A DNA stretch of 64,000 nucleotides from Litoreibacter janthinus (lineage in GTDB: Bacteria > Pseudomonadota > Alphaproteobacteria > Rhodobacterales > Rhodobacteraceae), in NCBI RefSeq assembly GCF_900111945.1, contig NZ_FOYO01000001.1, positions 2,177,751-2,241,750 of the forward strand. Reading direction: 5' to 3'. Numbering within the stretch: position 1 is the stretch's first letter; each line of letters begins with the position of its first letter. The translations under genes and the position numbers were made by a program. A model generated the notes under the pieces. It was not told the DNA's origin and ran no database searches. It saw only the letters and a program-made list of their open reading frames with translations. Positions 44,140 through 52,701 of the stretch are shown in pieces.

Positions 44140-44963
44140 TGTGGCTATCCTTGGTCGTCCTGGCGGAATGCTGCTTTGTAGGGCAGGTGTGCACGGGTTG
44201 GCATATATGTGGGCCTAGATTGGCCGCTGCGGTGATGTCCGCCAATCGCAGAGTAGGATCGAAATTCTTTCATGATCAGGGCCAGACACGTATAGTCAGA
44301 GACTGGCGCGAACTGCGAGTTTTCGCAAGTCAGACTGTGTAGATCGTTGGGGAATGGATATATTCATTCTGCGGTGCTGGCCGCCCCGACGGCCCAGGAA
44401 ATGCAGGCGGCGCAGTGAGTGCCGATCGTGCCAGGATCACCGGCCATCATGACGATCTTTACACGGCCGCAGGTGCATTGGAACAGATGCTTCCGGGGCG
44501 AAAATTCACGCTCGACTGCCATCTTGTCGGCGCGGTCGCCTGGCCTGTCGCCAAAATTACGCAGACGAATGGGCAATGTCCGATCGGCCTGACCAGGCTG
44601 GCCGCGTTGGCGGCGACGGTTTCGGATGCGGACAGGTTGCCAGTGATCAGAGCTGCGCGAATCTGAGAATTTCGGCATTCGGAAACGGGCACCAGCACAG
44701 GGCCGCAAATAGAGCACCACCTCGTGCCCCTGGTCACACCACTTGATTCCCAAGGAATAGCCAGCGCAGATCCCGCTGCGTGATGCCTAATTTGTTTTGG
44801 TCACACTTTTGTTCGGGACACCTATAATTTTCAATTAGTTAGCACCCACCTTGGTCACGCCATTCGCTCGGCTGTCAACATCATTCCATCTCGTAAGGCC
44901 CCAAGATCAGGGCACGAAGCGGGCCGAAACACCTCGGCCTTCGCAGAAGAATTGAGGTTTGCC
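44140..44963. other. Gap with possible gene relic
   Basis: About 820 bp without a convincing gene. A minus-strand frame at 44364-44753 (129 codons) has scattered cysteines, including a CTC...HCAAC pattern like a zinc ribbon, but Arg-rich atypical composition in between, so it may be a decayed or frameshifted gene. TTGGTCAC occurs at 44797 and 44851, 54 bp apart, and a TATAAT at 44823-44828 could serve the recombinase genes to the right; no well-spaced -35 box was found. Confidence 0.4.
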
Positions 44964-45167
44964 GTGGACAAAATTTCGCAGGAACAGCTGGCGCTGCGCT
45001 GGCAGATATCACCTAGGACACTTGAGCAGTGGCGTTGGCTGGGCAAGGGGCCGAGATTCCTGAAGATCGGCGCGCGGGTTCTTTATCGCGAGAAAGACAT
45101 CGAGGCCTATGAGGCTGCGCAGCTTTGCCAGAACACCTCTGGCCCGTTGCCGTTGGAGGGACGGTAA
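44964..45167 (+). CDS. Small excisionase-like HTH protein
   Basis: 67 residues from the GTG at 44964 (MDKISQEQLALRWQIS), a MerR/HTH_17-type DNA-binding fold: RWQISPRTLEQWRWLGKGPRFLKIG then RVLYREKDIEAYEAA, which is the layout of AlpA/Xis-like directionality factors. Its stop overlaps the next ATG (TAATG at 45165-45169). It probably controls or assists the recombinase two genes downstream. Confidence 0.75.
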   Translation: MDKISQEQLALRWQISPRTLEQWRWLGKGPRFLKIGARVLYREKDIEAYEAAQLCQNTSGPLPLEGR

Positions 45168-45673
45168 TGCCCCGTTTCCCAGCCCCCAGCAGGATCAAGA
45201 GCCACCGCATTTATACGGTCTGGGAAGCCGCCGAGGCACTCGGCAGGCATCGGCAGACTATCATCCGGTGGATCAAGGAGAAGGGGCTGATTGCCGACAG
45301 ATCGCAGCGCCCCTGGCTGATAAGGGGCAGCGATTTAAAGGTTTTTCTTGGTCAGGGGCGCAAGAAGTCCAGGTGCAAACTTAACCTGCACCAATTGTAT
45401 TGCCTGGGCTGCAAGCTGCCGCAGGAACCTGATGGAAAATTCGCCGATTACTTACAGACAACGCCATCATCCGGGATGCTGTCTGCGCTGTGCCCGGATT
45501 GCGGGTGCATCATGAACAAGATGATCCGACGGGCCGATCTGGGAGCCGTCCGGGCAAAAATCGCGGTCACAGTTCAGCAGGCCAACCCAAGATTAGTGTT
45601 CTGTACCGATGCCCACTCAAATGTCACCTTCAGAGATGAGGATCAGACCCATGTCAAAACGCGCACCCGATAA
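45167..45673 (+). CDS. HTH and zinc-ribbon protein linked to recombinase
   Basis: 168 residues from 45167 (MPRFPAPSRIKSHRIYTVWEA). The N-terminal HTH (TVWEAAEALGRHRQTIIRWIKEKGL, about 16-40) is followed by a central zinc-ribbon-like set CLGC (about 91-94) and CPDCGC (about 120-125). The C-terminal end overlaps the recombinase start by 23 bases. Likely a DNA-binding partner in the same mobile module; no named family is assigned. Confidence 0.7.
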   Translation: MPRFPAPSRIKSHRIYTVWEAAEALGRHRQTIIRWIKEKGLIADRSQRPWLIRGSDLKVFLGQGRKKSRCKLNLHQLYCLGCKLPQEPDGKFADYLQTTPSSGMLSALCPDCGCIMNKMIRRADLGAVRAKIAVTVQQANPRLVFCTDAHSNVTFRDEDQTHVKTRTR

Positions 45674-46724
45674 CCTGCGCATCACACGCAAATACCTGGT
45701 CCGGCTACAGGATGCCAGGGGGCTTTCCGAGGCCTCGGTCGACAAGGCTGCGGCTGCAATCTCTGCCTACACGAGTTTCCTTGAAGGCAAGGATCTTCGA
45801 GCCTTCCATCCTGAACGCGCCCGTGCCTTCAAGCGTCGCCTTGCTTCTCAGCAAAATCAACACACTGGCGGAAAGCTGTCCCGTAGTTCGATCAATGGAA
45901 CACTGCGCGAGGTGAAGGCCTTTTTCCTCTGGTTGTCGGATCAGCCCGGCTACAAATCAAAGATTACTTCCTCTGATACAGATTACCTGTCGCCGGATCG
46001 CAAATCCGAGAACGCGCGGCGTAGCAGTTGCTGGAAGCCACACCCATCGCCTGCACAGGTTCGAGTCCTGTTGCACCAAATGCCGACCGACACCGTGCTT
46101 CGGCGCCGGGATCGTGCCTTGATTGCCTTCCTGTTTTTGACAGGGTCCCGCGAAGGGGCGGCAATTACGCTTCGGCTTGCCCATGTTGATCTTGCCAATG
46201 CCTGCGTTCATTTCGACGGCAAAAGCGTCGACACCAAGTTTGGAAAGACTTTTACCACAGCGTTCTTTCCCTTCGGCCATGATGTCGAACGCATCGTGCG
46301 CGAATGGATCGCAGAGCTGAAGGACGATCACTTGTTTTCTGCTAGCGATCCACTGTTCCCGAAGACCAAGGTTTGCCAGGGCCCATCCCGACGTTTTGCC
46401 GCAACCGGCATCTGCAGGGTTCCGTGGTCCAGCCCATCGTCGGCTGCCAAGATTTTCAAGGCGGCCTTTGATGATGCGGGATTACCTTCATTCTCGCCTC
46501 ACCGGGTTCGCGACACTTTGGCCGAGCTGGCCAGCGAACATTGTCGAACGCCGGAAGATTACAAGGCCTGGTCGCAGAACATGGGCCACGATGATGTCCT
46601 GACAACTTTCCGATCCTATGGATCGGTCGCGACCGGGCGGCAGATAGACCTCATGGCAAAGTTCCGAAAGCGCGGGCCGTTGGATGATGGCGACAGCGAT
46701 CTTGATCTCATCGACGACGACTAG
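45651..46724 (+). CDS. Second tyrosine recombinase
   Basis: 357 residues from 45651 (MSKRAPDNLRITRKYLVRL). N-terminal core-binding domain with LSEASVDKAAAAISAYTSFL. The catalytic domain has Arg in LTGSREGAAITLRL, HRVRDTLAELA (box II with H and R), a GH pair in WSQNMGHDD and the nucleophile Tyr in TTFRSYG. It differs clearly from the attL-side integrase and ends in an acidic tail (DDGDSDLDLIDDD). With the two HTH genes it forms a compact three-gene cassette whose target site is not evident; it may be a nested element or a second mobility function. Confidence 0.88.
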   Translation: MSKRAPDNLRITRKYLVRLQDARGLSEASVDKAAAAISAYTSFLEGKDLRAFHPERARAFKRRLASQQNQHTGGKLSRSSINGTLREVKAFFLWLSDQPGYKSKITSSDTDYLSPDRKSENARRSSCWKPHPSPAQVRVLLHQMPTDTVLRRRDRALIAFLFLTGSREGAAITLRLAHVDLANACVHFDGKSVDTKFGKTFTTAFFPFGHDVERIVREWIAELKDDHLFSASDPLFPKTKVCQGPSRRFAATGICRVPWSSPSSAAKIFKAAFDDAGLPSFSPHRVRDTLAELASEHCRTPEDYKAWSQNMGHDDVLTTFRSYGSVATGRQIDLMAKFRKRGPLDDGDSDLDLIDDD

Positions 46725-46833
46725 AGCGTTTCCGCTCAATCGGCATCAACCGCAACCGCTACGCATTTGCACTGCAAACGCAGCCTCGGTCCTGCGGGTG
46801 ATACTTCTTCATTCAAGGGGATCGTGTAACGTC

Positions 46834-48684
46834 CTAGGCGGTGGGCATTCGCACGATGACCAAATCCGGCGCCAACCGGTATCCGTGCGACGGCAGGTTC
46901 TCGATCAGCGCTTTTGCGCGGTGCGGATCAAGTCCTGCGGAAGTTGCTTTTTTTGCAAGGGCATTGCGCGCCCTTAAAATCCTGCGGCGCACAGCTTCAC
47001 TGGCCTCAACTTGCAGGGCGCGCGCCAGTTTCCGCGCAGTTGTCGTCGGGTAGTCCAGCGGATCAAGGCCAAGTCCGGCTGCGCGCAGATGTTCTTTTGC
47101 CAAGCAGATAAATAGCCCGTAGTCCGCGCCTTTCACCTCAATGGCATCGTTGATGGTCAAACACTTGCGCTGCTCATCAAAGACTAACATAAATTTTTCG
47201 AGGCTCGGTTCCGAGGTCGTATTCGGGAAGAGTGGTATTTGAGGGGTAAAGTATGTCTCGCGCTGCTGTTCACCAAACAGGAATGGCAGACTGTCTTTGG
47301 GAAACTGGTCAGGTCGTTTACCATCCATGGTTTCGCGCATCACGCCTGCGACGGCGGTACCGTGACGCCGTAACAGCTCAGTCAGGCGCGAAAGGGCTGT
47401 ACTTGCCGGTTCGTGCAAATGCTCGACTGCATCCAGAATGGGCGGGAACCTCTGCTCCAGATCGGAGGACGTCATCGCCTCAAATCCAAATGCATTGCGC
47501 ACGTAGGACAGTGCCGCCTCCTTGTCCTGGACTGCCTTGCGAACCCCAGTCATCAGATCGACACGGTAGGCCTCTTGCGGGTCCTGAGCCTGCAACCCCG
47601 CTGCCAGAATGGCGAACCGCCGATCGATACATTGAGAACACCGACCGCAATGCGCGTATTGCTTTGTCTGGTTGTGAACGTCGGCACAGCTTCGAGTGTT
47701 CGCGATCTGGTCGCCCATGCCAAGCTGGTGGATCTTGGAGACGATGTCGGTCTTGGTTCGCCAGAAGAACGGATTGTCGATGATCAATTTTGCATTAAAA
47801 ATACTGCTGAACAGCTTTGAGAACCTGATCAGCGTCTGGGGATGGGTTGTCCGCGTCGCGCGTGTTCCCAGCACATTGCCGACCGGCGGCAAGTTAAGGC
47901 TCACGATGCCGTTTTCGTAGAATGACACCTTGTCCTTGCCAAATGAAAGCGCGGTGGCCACCCCAAGTGCAGCAAACAGTAGCGACCGCGTTCGGTGGGT
48001 GCCCTCGGAATTTGTGCCGTCCTGCAATTGAACTCGCATTGGGAAATGCATTGATTTTCCGGGGCCGAGTTTCTCGCTGATAGCCTTCTGCAGCGTCTGT
48101 TGGATCGGGGCGATCTTGCTGGACGAGAAATGGCTGATCAACGCGACCTTGTTCTTGCGCTCGACCAGTTCCTCAAGCGCCCCAGCAAATGAATCCAGTC
48201 CCCCTGAGAACATCATCACGGTGTCTGGAACCCAGGCTGAATCCGGCCCATAGTCAAAGAAGCCAGATTGCTTGATTGTTCTGCCTTCACGTTGAACGAA
48301 CTTGAACTCGAACTTGTCGCCGGACAGAAACATCAGTGTCTCTTCCAGATCGCGCTGTAAGTCTGGCGAGGTCCAAAGGGACAAATCCAGCACCGGCATT
48401 TCGATCAGAAACCTGCGGTGCCATTTTGCCCCCATATGCTGATCTGTCAGTCCCCCGCGACTGACAGAGGCGTCCACGGCATAGACCAGCGCCGCGATTT
48501 CAATCAAGTCCAGCGCCCGATCCGGCAGTGCCGCAACCAATTGGCGGCTCAACTGCCTGATTTTGAGCGACACACCCTTTCTGCGTCCATTGACCTCAAA
48601 GATCAGCCGTTCGTCACCGCCGCCGAATGTGATGGGCGGCAGGCATTTGACCCGGTACTCAGGCTGAGGTGCGACGCCGACCAA
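46834..48684 (-). CDS. QueC-like PP-loop protein with C-terminal winged-helix-like region
   Basis: 616 residues. An N-terminal region of unknown fold (1-150) precedes a QueC-type domain: PP-loop MMFSGGLDSFAG (SGGLDS at 160-165) and the zinc-ligand set C333, C346, C349, C352 in HCGRCSQCIDRR. This is the pattern of 7-cyano-7-deazaguanine synthase, but the whole is nearly three times QueC length. The last 90 residues (ARALQVEASEAVRRRIL ... SHGYRLAPDLVI) look like an OmpR-type winged helix. QueC-like proteins occur in Qat and type IV CBASS defence systems. The start overlaps the upstream partner by 26 bases. Deazaguanine chemistry or protein modification is inferred from relatives. Confidence 0.8.
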   Translation of the reverse strand: MVGVAPQPEYRVKCLPPITFGGGDERLIFEVNGRRKGVSLKIRQLSRQLVAALPDRALDLIEIAALVYAVDASVSRGGLTDQHMGAKWHRRFLIEMPVLDLSLWTSPDLQRDLEETLMFLSGDKFEFKFVQREGRTIKQSGFFDYGPDSAWVPDTVMMFSGGLDSFAGALEELVERKNKVALISHFSSSKIAPIQQTLQKAISEKLGPGKSMHFPMRVQLQDGTNSEGTHRTRSLLFAALGVATALSFGKDKVSFYENGIVSLNLPPVGNVLGTRATRTTHPQTLIRFSKLFSSIFNAKLIIDNPFFWRTKTDIVSKIHQLGMGDQIANTRSCADVHNQTKQYAHCGRCSQCIDRRFAILAAGLQAQDPQEAYRVDLMTGVRKAVQDKEAALSYVRNAFGFEAMTSSDLEQRFPPILDAVEHLHEPASTALSRLTELLRRHGTAVAGVMRETMDGKRPDQFPKDSLPFLFGEQQRETYFTPQIPLFPNTTSEPSLEKFMLVFDEQRKCLTINDAIEVKGADYGLFICLAKEHLRAAGLGLDPLDYPTTTARKLARALQVEASEAVRRRILRARNALAKKATSAGLDPHRAKALIENLPSHGYRLAPDLVIVRMPTA

Positions 48685-49438
48685 GTTCGGACCTCATTTT
48701 CTTGAACGCAAACCGCGTGAACTGATTGATCTCATCCTGGCTGAGGCTCTGCTTCTGCCAGACGGTCTTGCCGTACCAGCCCCCTGCGAACTCTTTGACA
48801 ATCTGCGATGCCTCAAAAGTATGCTGAGAGAGCCCTCGCTGGAATTCCGTGCGATCCGCGTCAGATGCGAACCGTTTGTCGCCGCCAGTATGATTGGCCA
48901 ACTCGCGGCTCAGGTAATAATCCAGAGATTTGTAGGAAAGCCGGGCAAAGAAGTCGCGTGCCAGAAGCGCGAAGTTCTGACCGCTGGAGAACGATGCCAG
49001 CTCTTTGCGAATATCCTGGCGTGTCGGTTCGAACAATGACGGCAACCGGTCATGCAACTGAACCGACAGGCATTCCAGCAGTGTTGCCTTCGCCAGTTCC
49101 CCGGCATCTGACGACCGACCGACGGCAAAGGCATTCAAGTCGATCGCCCGTTTCAGCCCGGCAAGCAATGAAGTGACTGATGTGGCGGCATCATTGCCGA
49201 CACCAATCTCGGCCAAGGCATCTTCAAATCCCGGCGCGCGCGCCATCAAGGGTAGGCGGACCAATAGGCTTGTTACGAACTGAAAAGAGAGATCATCCGA
49301 CGCACGCCCAAGGTCCAGTTCAGACGCCCGCGCCGCCGCTTCGGCTACTTCTTCCAGCGAAGCACCTGAATCGAGCAAACCAATGACGTCACGCCACTTT
49401 TTTGACTGTGATAATGTCCCGAGCCTAATATGGCCCAT
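48659..49438 (-). CDS. Partner of the QueC-like protein, unknown function
   Basis: 259 residues, mostly helical, starting MGHIRLGTLSQSKKWRDVIGLL. No recognised motif. Notable parts are SFQFVTSLLVRLPLMA near 51-66, LLARDFFARLSYKSLDYYLSREL (about 157-180) and a basic C terminus (FKKMRSELGRRRTS). It is first in a two-gene minus-strand unit with the QueC-like gene and is translationally coupled to it, which suggests they act together. It could be the substrate or adaptor of the PP-loop enzyme. Confidence 0.7.
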   Translation of the reverse strand: MGHIRLGTLSQSKKWRDVIGLLDSGASLEEVAEAAARASELDLGRASDDLSFQFVTSLLVRLPLMARAPGFEDALAEIGVGNDAATSVTSLLAGLKRAIDLNAFAVGRSSDAGELAKATLLECLSVQLHDRLPSLFEPTRQDIRKELASFSSGQNFALLARDFFARLSYKSLDYYLSRELANHTGGDKRFASDADRTEFQRGLSQHTFEASQIVKEFAGGWYGKTVWQKQSLSQDEINQFTRFAFKKMRSELGRRRTSA

Positions 49439-49572
49439 AGCATCCTCCTGAATGCTTCAACGCTGGGACAACCAAATGCTGAAAGCAACGGAAAAAACGC
49501 GATACAATGCTTACCCCGTGCTTACCCCGGGGAAAGCAGAGAAGTTGCATTTCGTGCTAAGATATTGAGATT

Positions 49573-49621
49573 ATTGGCTCCGGCGGTAGGGATCGAACCT
49601 ACGACCAATTGATTAACAGTC
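49573..49621. repeat. attR: right copy of 49-bp direct repeat
   Basis: Perfect copy of 32377-32425, lying within the intact tRNA-Asn gene plus two bases beyond its CCA end. It keeps the tRNA whole on the right side, as is usual when an integrase uses a tRNA 3' end. Confidence 0.92.
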
Positions 49622-49649
49622 AACTGCTCTACCGCTGAGCTACGCCGGA
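49575..49649 (-). tRNA. tRNA-Asn (GUU), island attachment site
   Basis: 75 nt including an encoded CCA. Acceptor TCCGGCG pairs with CGCCGGA, D arm GCTC...GAGC, anticodon loop CTGTTAA with GTT, T arm GTAGG-TTCGATC-CCTAC, discriminator G. Its 3' half is duplicated at 32377-32425, where the rest of the tRNA is missing. Confidence 0.96.
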
Positions 49650-49709
49650 ACGGTGGAGCGCGTATAGCAAGCGCGATTCCCGTCGTAAAGAGACTTTTAC
49701 CCAAAATAT

Positions 49710-50621
49710 TCAGATAAGGGAAAAGCGGCTTGTCGCGCTGAGTTTTTGGTCTGGGCGAACCCGATTTCGCTCTGACAGATCAATAAGGTGGGCGATGACA
49801 TTTCGTTGGGCCGCAGGCAGCAAGGTCGGGGGGATGTCAGTGTAGATCATGGCCGTCAGTTCGCTGGGAGTGAGGGCCGCATCATCAAGCGCCTCAATAA
49901 TTTGGGATTCGCGCATGCGTCGGTGGATCAACAACTCTTGGACCCGTGCGCTAGGCGTCTTGATCGGCATTCCGTGGCCGCTGTAATAAACCTCGTCACT
50001 CGTGCGAAGGGCCAACATCTCAAGCGAAGTCAAAAAATCGGTCAGGTGGCCGTCCGGCGGTGAGACCATTGATGTCGCCCAGCCCATCACCAGATCACCG
50101 CTGAACAGTGCTTTCCCCTCATGCCAATGAAAGCAAAGATGATTCCCCATGTGCCCCGGTGTGTGAAGCGCCGTCAGTGTCCAATCAGACCCTTCGACCA
50201 TCTCCCCGTCGAGAAGTCTGACATCGGGCATGAACGTCGCATCAACCCCTTCGCCGCCGCCCAGATCGTCAAAGGCGGCCATCACGGCGGAGCGGCCAGC
50301 GCGGCTGTCCCCGAAACCGAAGATTTTTGCCCCGCTGATTTGGGCAAGAACCATTGCCAAGGGCGAATGGTCGATATGCGAATGGGTCACCAAGATATGG
50401 CTTATTCGTTGATGCGCTTCCAATGCATCAAGGATGGCCGCGAGGTGGGCCTCATCTGGGGGCCCGGGGTCGATCACCGCGATATCACGCGTGCCAAGCA
50501 AATAGGTGTTTGTGCCCGTGTACGTCATCGGCGAGGCATTGGGCGCTAGAATGCAGCGCAGTCCGGACGCGAGTGTGACGGGCTGGCCCGGTCTTCGGGT
50601 GTCAGGCTGTGCAGACGCCAT
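49710..50621 (-). CDS. MBL-fold metallo-hydrolase (LACTB2-like)
   Basis: 303 residues from 50621 (MASAQPDTRR). Zinc motif THSHIDHS (about 79-86 of this start), a second His in TPGHMGNH, Asp in FSGDLVMGWA and His in YYSGHGMPI, then a C-terminal helical domain (LLIHRRMRESQIIEAL) typical of the LACTB2/MBLAC branch, some of which cut RNA. Substrate unknown. Its start lies 41 bp from the divergent kinase gene. Confidence 0.88.
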   Translation of the reverse strand: MASAQPDTRRPGQPVTLASGLRCILAPNASPMTYTGTNTYLLGTRDIAVIDPGPPDEAHLAAILDALEAHQRISHILVTHSHIDHSPLAMVLAQISGAKIFGFGDSRAGRSAVMAAFDDLGGGEGVDATFMPDVRLLDGEMVEGSDWTLTALHTPGHMGNHLCFHWHEGKALFSGDLVMGWATSMVSPPDGHLTDFLTSLEMLALRTSDEVYYSGHGMPIKTPSARVQELLIHRRMRESQIIEALDDAALTPSELTAMIYTDIPPTLLPAAQRNVIAHLIDLSERNRVRPDQKLSATSRFSLI

Positions 50622-50662
50622 CGCTCTTTTCCTTTGGGCCAAGGGGCTTTACGGTCCGAAAC

Positions 50663-51982
50663 ATGGCACGGTTCACAATCAAACGCTACCTTCCACGCAG
50701 CCTCTACGGCAGGGCCGCGCTGATCCTTCTGGTGCCGATTGTGACGATCCAGTTGGTTGTGTCATTCGCCTTTATCCAGAGGCTCTATGAAGATGTGACC
50801 GCGCAGATGACGCAGAACATTTCCGTGGAGCTGCGGTTGCTCCTCGATGTTGTCGAAACCGCTCCGGATGTCGCGGCTGCCTCGCGGCGCGTGGGCGACA
50901 CGGCCGAGGCGTTAGATATGCAGGTCACATTTCCGGGCGCTGAAGTGGCCGAGCGGCGAAGTTTCACCGATCTATCGGGACGGGTAATCCGTAATACACT
51001 GGAACAACAGTTCGCTAACCTGCGCACGGTCGACCTTGTGAGCCGCGACAAGACCGTTCTTGCCAGCATCGAGACGTCAAAAGGAATTCTGGAGGTCGCC
51101 TTTTCCCGGCGTCGGGTGGCGGCGACCAATCCGCATCAGTTGTTGGTGTTGATGCTGTTCACAGCAATTTTGATGACGATCATTTCCTATCTGTTTCTAC
51201 GCAACCAATTGCGCCCGATCCGACGTCTGGCCCGCGCGGCAGAGGCATTCGGCAAGGGACGCAATGAACCCTACTATCCGGGAGGTGCCTCAGAGGTCCG
51301 CTCGGCCGGGGCGGCGTTCCTGAACATGCGCGCGCGTATCGAACGCCAGATCGAGCAGCGCACGCTAATGCTGTCGGGTGTGAGCCATGACCTGCGCACG
51401 CCGTTGACCCGACTAAAGCTCGGGTTGGCGATGCAGCAGCAAACGGAGGACACTCAGGACTTGATCGGTGACGTTGACGAGATGGAGCGCCTGATCGAGG
51501 CTTTTCTGGATTTCGCCAAGGCCGATGCGCAAGAGGAACTGGAGCGCTGCGATCCGGTTGCTTTGGTCAAAGACCTCGTGGCTAATGCTCAGCGCTCGGG
51601 CAAACAGGTCGAGCTGTCCGATGCGCTGCCAGAGCCGCTCTCCATGAAGTTGCGCCCGCTTTCTGTCCAGCGCGCGGTCGAGAACCTGATCAACAATGCC
51701 GTACGATATGGCACCAAGGCCCACGTCGATGTCGCCATTCTGGAAACCGCTCTGCGCATCAGCGTCGAGGATAACGGCCCCGGCATCCCCGAGGCGCAGC
51801 GCGAGCAGGCGGTAAAAGCTTTTTCGCGGCTGGATGCGTCCCGCAATCAAAATGCCGGTTCCGGCGTCGGGCTGGGACTTGCGATCGCCGCCGATGTCGC
51901 ACGTTCGCACGGTGGCACTTTGCGACTGGGCGACAGCACAACCTTAGGCGGGCTGAAGGCGGAACTTGTTCTGCCAAGATGA
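50663..51982 (+). CDS. EnvZ-like sensor histidine kinase
   Basis: 439 residues from 50663 (MARFTIKRYLPRSLYGR). Two membrane helices (AALILLVPIVTIQLVVSFAF and LLVLMLFTAILMTIISYLF) flank a periplasmic sensor of about 110 residues. HAMP linker (RNQLRPIRRLARAAEAFGKG), H-box GVSHDLRTPLTRLK, N-box ENLINNAVRYG, G boxes DNGPGIP and GSGVGLGLAIA. The MARFTIKRYLPRSLYGRAALIL start is typical of the alphaproteobacterial osmosensor-like group. The cognate regulator is not in the window. Confidence 0.92.
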   Translation: MARFTIKRYLPRSLYGRAALILLVPIVTIQLVVSFAFIQRLYEDVTAQMTQNISVELRLLLDVVETAPDVAAASRRVGDTAEALDMQVTFPGAEVAERRSFTDLSGRVIRNTLEQQFANLRTVDLVSRDKTVLASIETSKGILEVAFSRRRVAATNPHQLLVLMLFTAILMTIISYLFLRNQLRPIRRLARAAEAFGKGRNEPYYPGGASEVRSAGAAFLNMRARIERQIEQRTLMLSGVSHDLRTPLTRLKLGLAMQQQTEDTQDLIGDVDEMERLIEAFLDFAKADAQEELERCDPVALVKDLVANAQRSGKQVELSDALPEPLSMKLRPLSVQRAVENLINNAVRYGTKAHVDVAILETALRISVEDNGPGIPEAQREQAVKAFSRLDASRNQNAGSGVGLGLAIAADVARSHGGTLRLGDSTTLGGLKAELVLPR

Positions 51983-51992
51983 GGGGAAACGG

Positions 51993-52069
51993 TGGTAGGC
52001 CCGGCAGGACTTGAACCCGCAACCAAAGCGTTATGAGCGCTCTGCTCTAACCAGTTGAGCTACAGGCCC
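51993..52069 (-). tRNA. tRNA with CAU anticodon, probably tRNA-Ile2
   Basis: 77 nt with encoded CCA. Acceptor GGGCCTG pairs with CGGGCCT (two G-U pairs), anticodon loop CTCATAA with CAT, T loop TTCAAGT. The body (TTAGAGCAG, loop context, TTGGTTGCGGGTTCAAGTCC) is closer to tRNA-Ile2, whose C34 is made lysidine by TilS, than to elongator tRNA-Met; this choice is by recall of family sequences. Confidence 0.85.
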
Positions 52070-52182
52070 CCTAAAACCGGATGGCTACCAGACCGGTCGC
52101 CCGCGTCAAGTCTCTATGATGCAAGATTTGCGAAAGTGGGTCGGGTCTCCTAGAACACACTCGAGTTAACAAGGAACATCCC

Positions 52183-52641
52183 ATGAGCACGTCTTACCTT
52201 TTGAAGCGCTACGCAATCGTCTCTTTGATCACCATGGTGGTGGTCATGGTCATCACTTATCTGCTGGCGGAACTTGCAGGTTTTGACATTGGTTCGGGCG
52301 GGTCAATCGCAACGGCTCTGGTTCCGGCAATGGACGCGGGTCAAACCTACGCGCGGCGCATGAAGGAAATGCCCGCCAGCAGTTTTGCATGGAAGATCTC
52401 TGCCGTGTTCGTCCTGATCAATGCGGCGATTGGTGTTGCGTTCTCGATGGTTTTTGCCGTTGCGTTCGGTGGTCTGGCCGATGTGTCGGAGTTGTTGGCT
52501 GCGGTCGGTGCCCTAGGCTGGGTCATCATTATTGCAATCGCATTTGCGATTTACTGGCTGGCCAGCCGCTTTTTCTTCGGCTTCGGTGCGAAAAACGAGT
52601 TGAAGCTGCAAGAAAAGCTGGCGGCGAAAAAGCAGCCATAG
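52183..52641 (+). CDS. ABZJ_00895-type small membrane protein
   Basis: 152 residues with four predicted membrane helices: YAIVSLITMVVVMVITYLLA, a short amphipathic middle (VPAMDAGQTYARRMKEMP), ISAVFVLINAAIGVAFSMVF and GALGWVIIIAIAFAIYWLA, then a Lys-rich tail. The pattern of a central D-A-G-Q-x-Y motif is typical of a conserved uncharacterised proteobacterial family. AAGGAACATCCC precedes the ATG. No function known. Confidence 0.75.
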   Translation: MSTSYLLKRYAIVSLITMVVVMVITYLLAELAGFDIGSGGSIATALVPAMDAGQTYARRMKEMPASSFAWKISAVFVLINAAIGVAFSMVFAVAFGGLADVSELLAAVGALGWVIIIAIAFAIYWLASRFFFGFGAKNELKLQEKLAAKKQP

Positions 52642-52701
52642 ACTCGCGAAGGCTGGCTTGATAGGTCGGCGCAACTCTTAATCTGCTGCGGGATGTGACC
52701 C

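Larger units (their letters stand above)
32377..49621. mobile_element. tRNA-Asn-integrated genomic island carrying CRISPR type III and a QueC-like module
   Basis: A 17.2-kb segment bounded by a perfect 49-bp direct repeat. The left copy (32377-32425) is a 3' fragment of tRNA-Asn; the right copy is part of the intact tRNA-Asn at 49575-49649. A tyrosine recombinase gene begins just inside the left copy. The cargo includes cas6, two CRISPR arrays, cas2, a three-gene Cas10 operon, a CorA-like protein, a second recombinase with two HTH proteins, and a QueC-like pair. Genes on both sides are ordinary core genes. No conjugation, replication or phage structural genes were found, so it is an integrative island that may need help to move. 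Confidence 0.9.

Noticed and set aside
44364..44753. Minus-strand 129-codon frame as a real gene
   Set aside because: Arg-rich, irregular composition with overlapping frames of similar length and no ribosome site. Mentioned only as a possible relic.
44823..44828. TATAAT as a firm promoter for the recombinase cassette
   Set aside because: No -35 hexamer at 16-18 bp spacing; TTGGTC is 20 bp away.
46054..46080. tRNA-like T arm with CCA (CAGGTTCGAGTCCTG ... CACCA)
   Set aside because: It lies in frame inside the second recombinase and encodes a natural integrase segment (AQVRVLLHQMP). No acceptor, D or anticodon arm is found around it.
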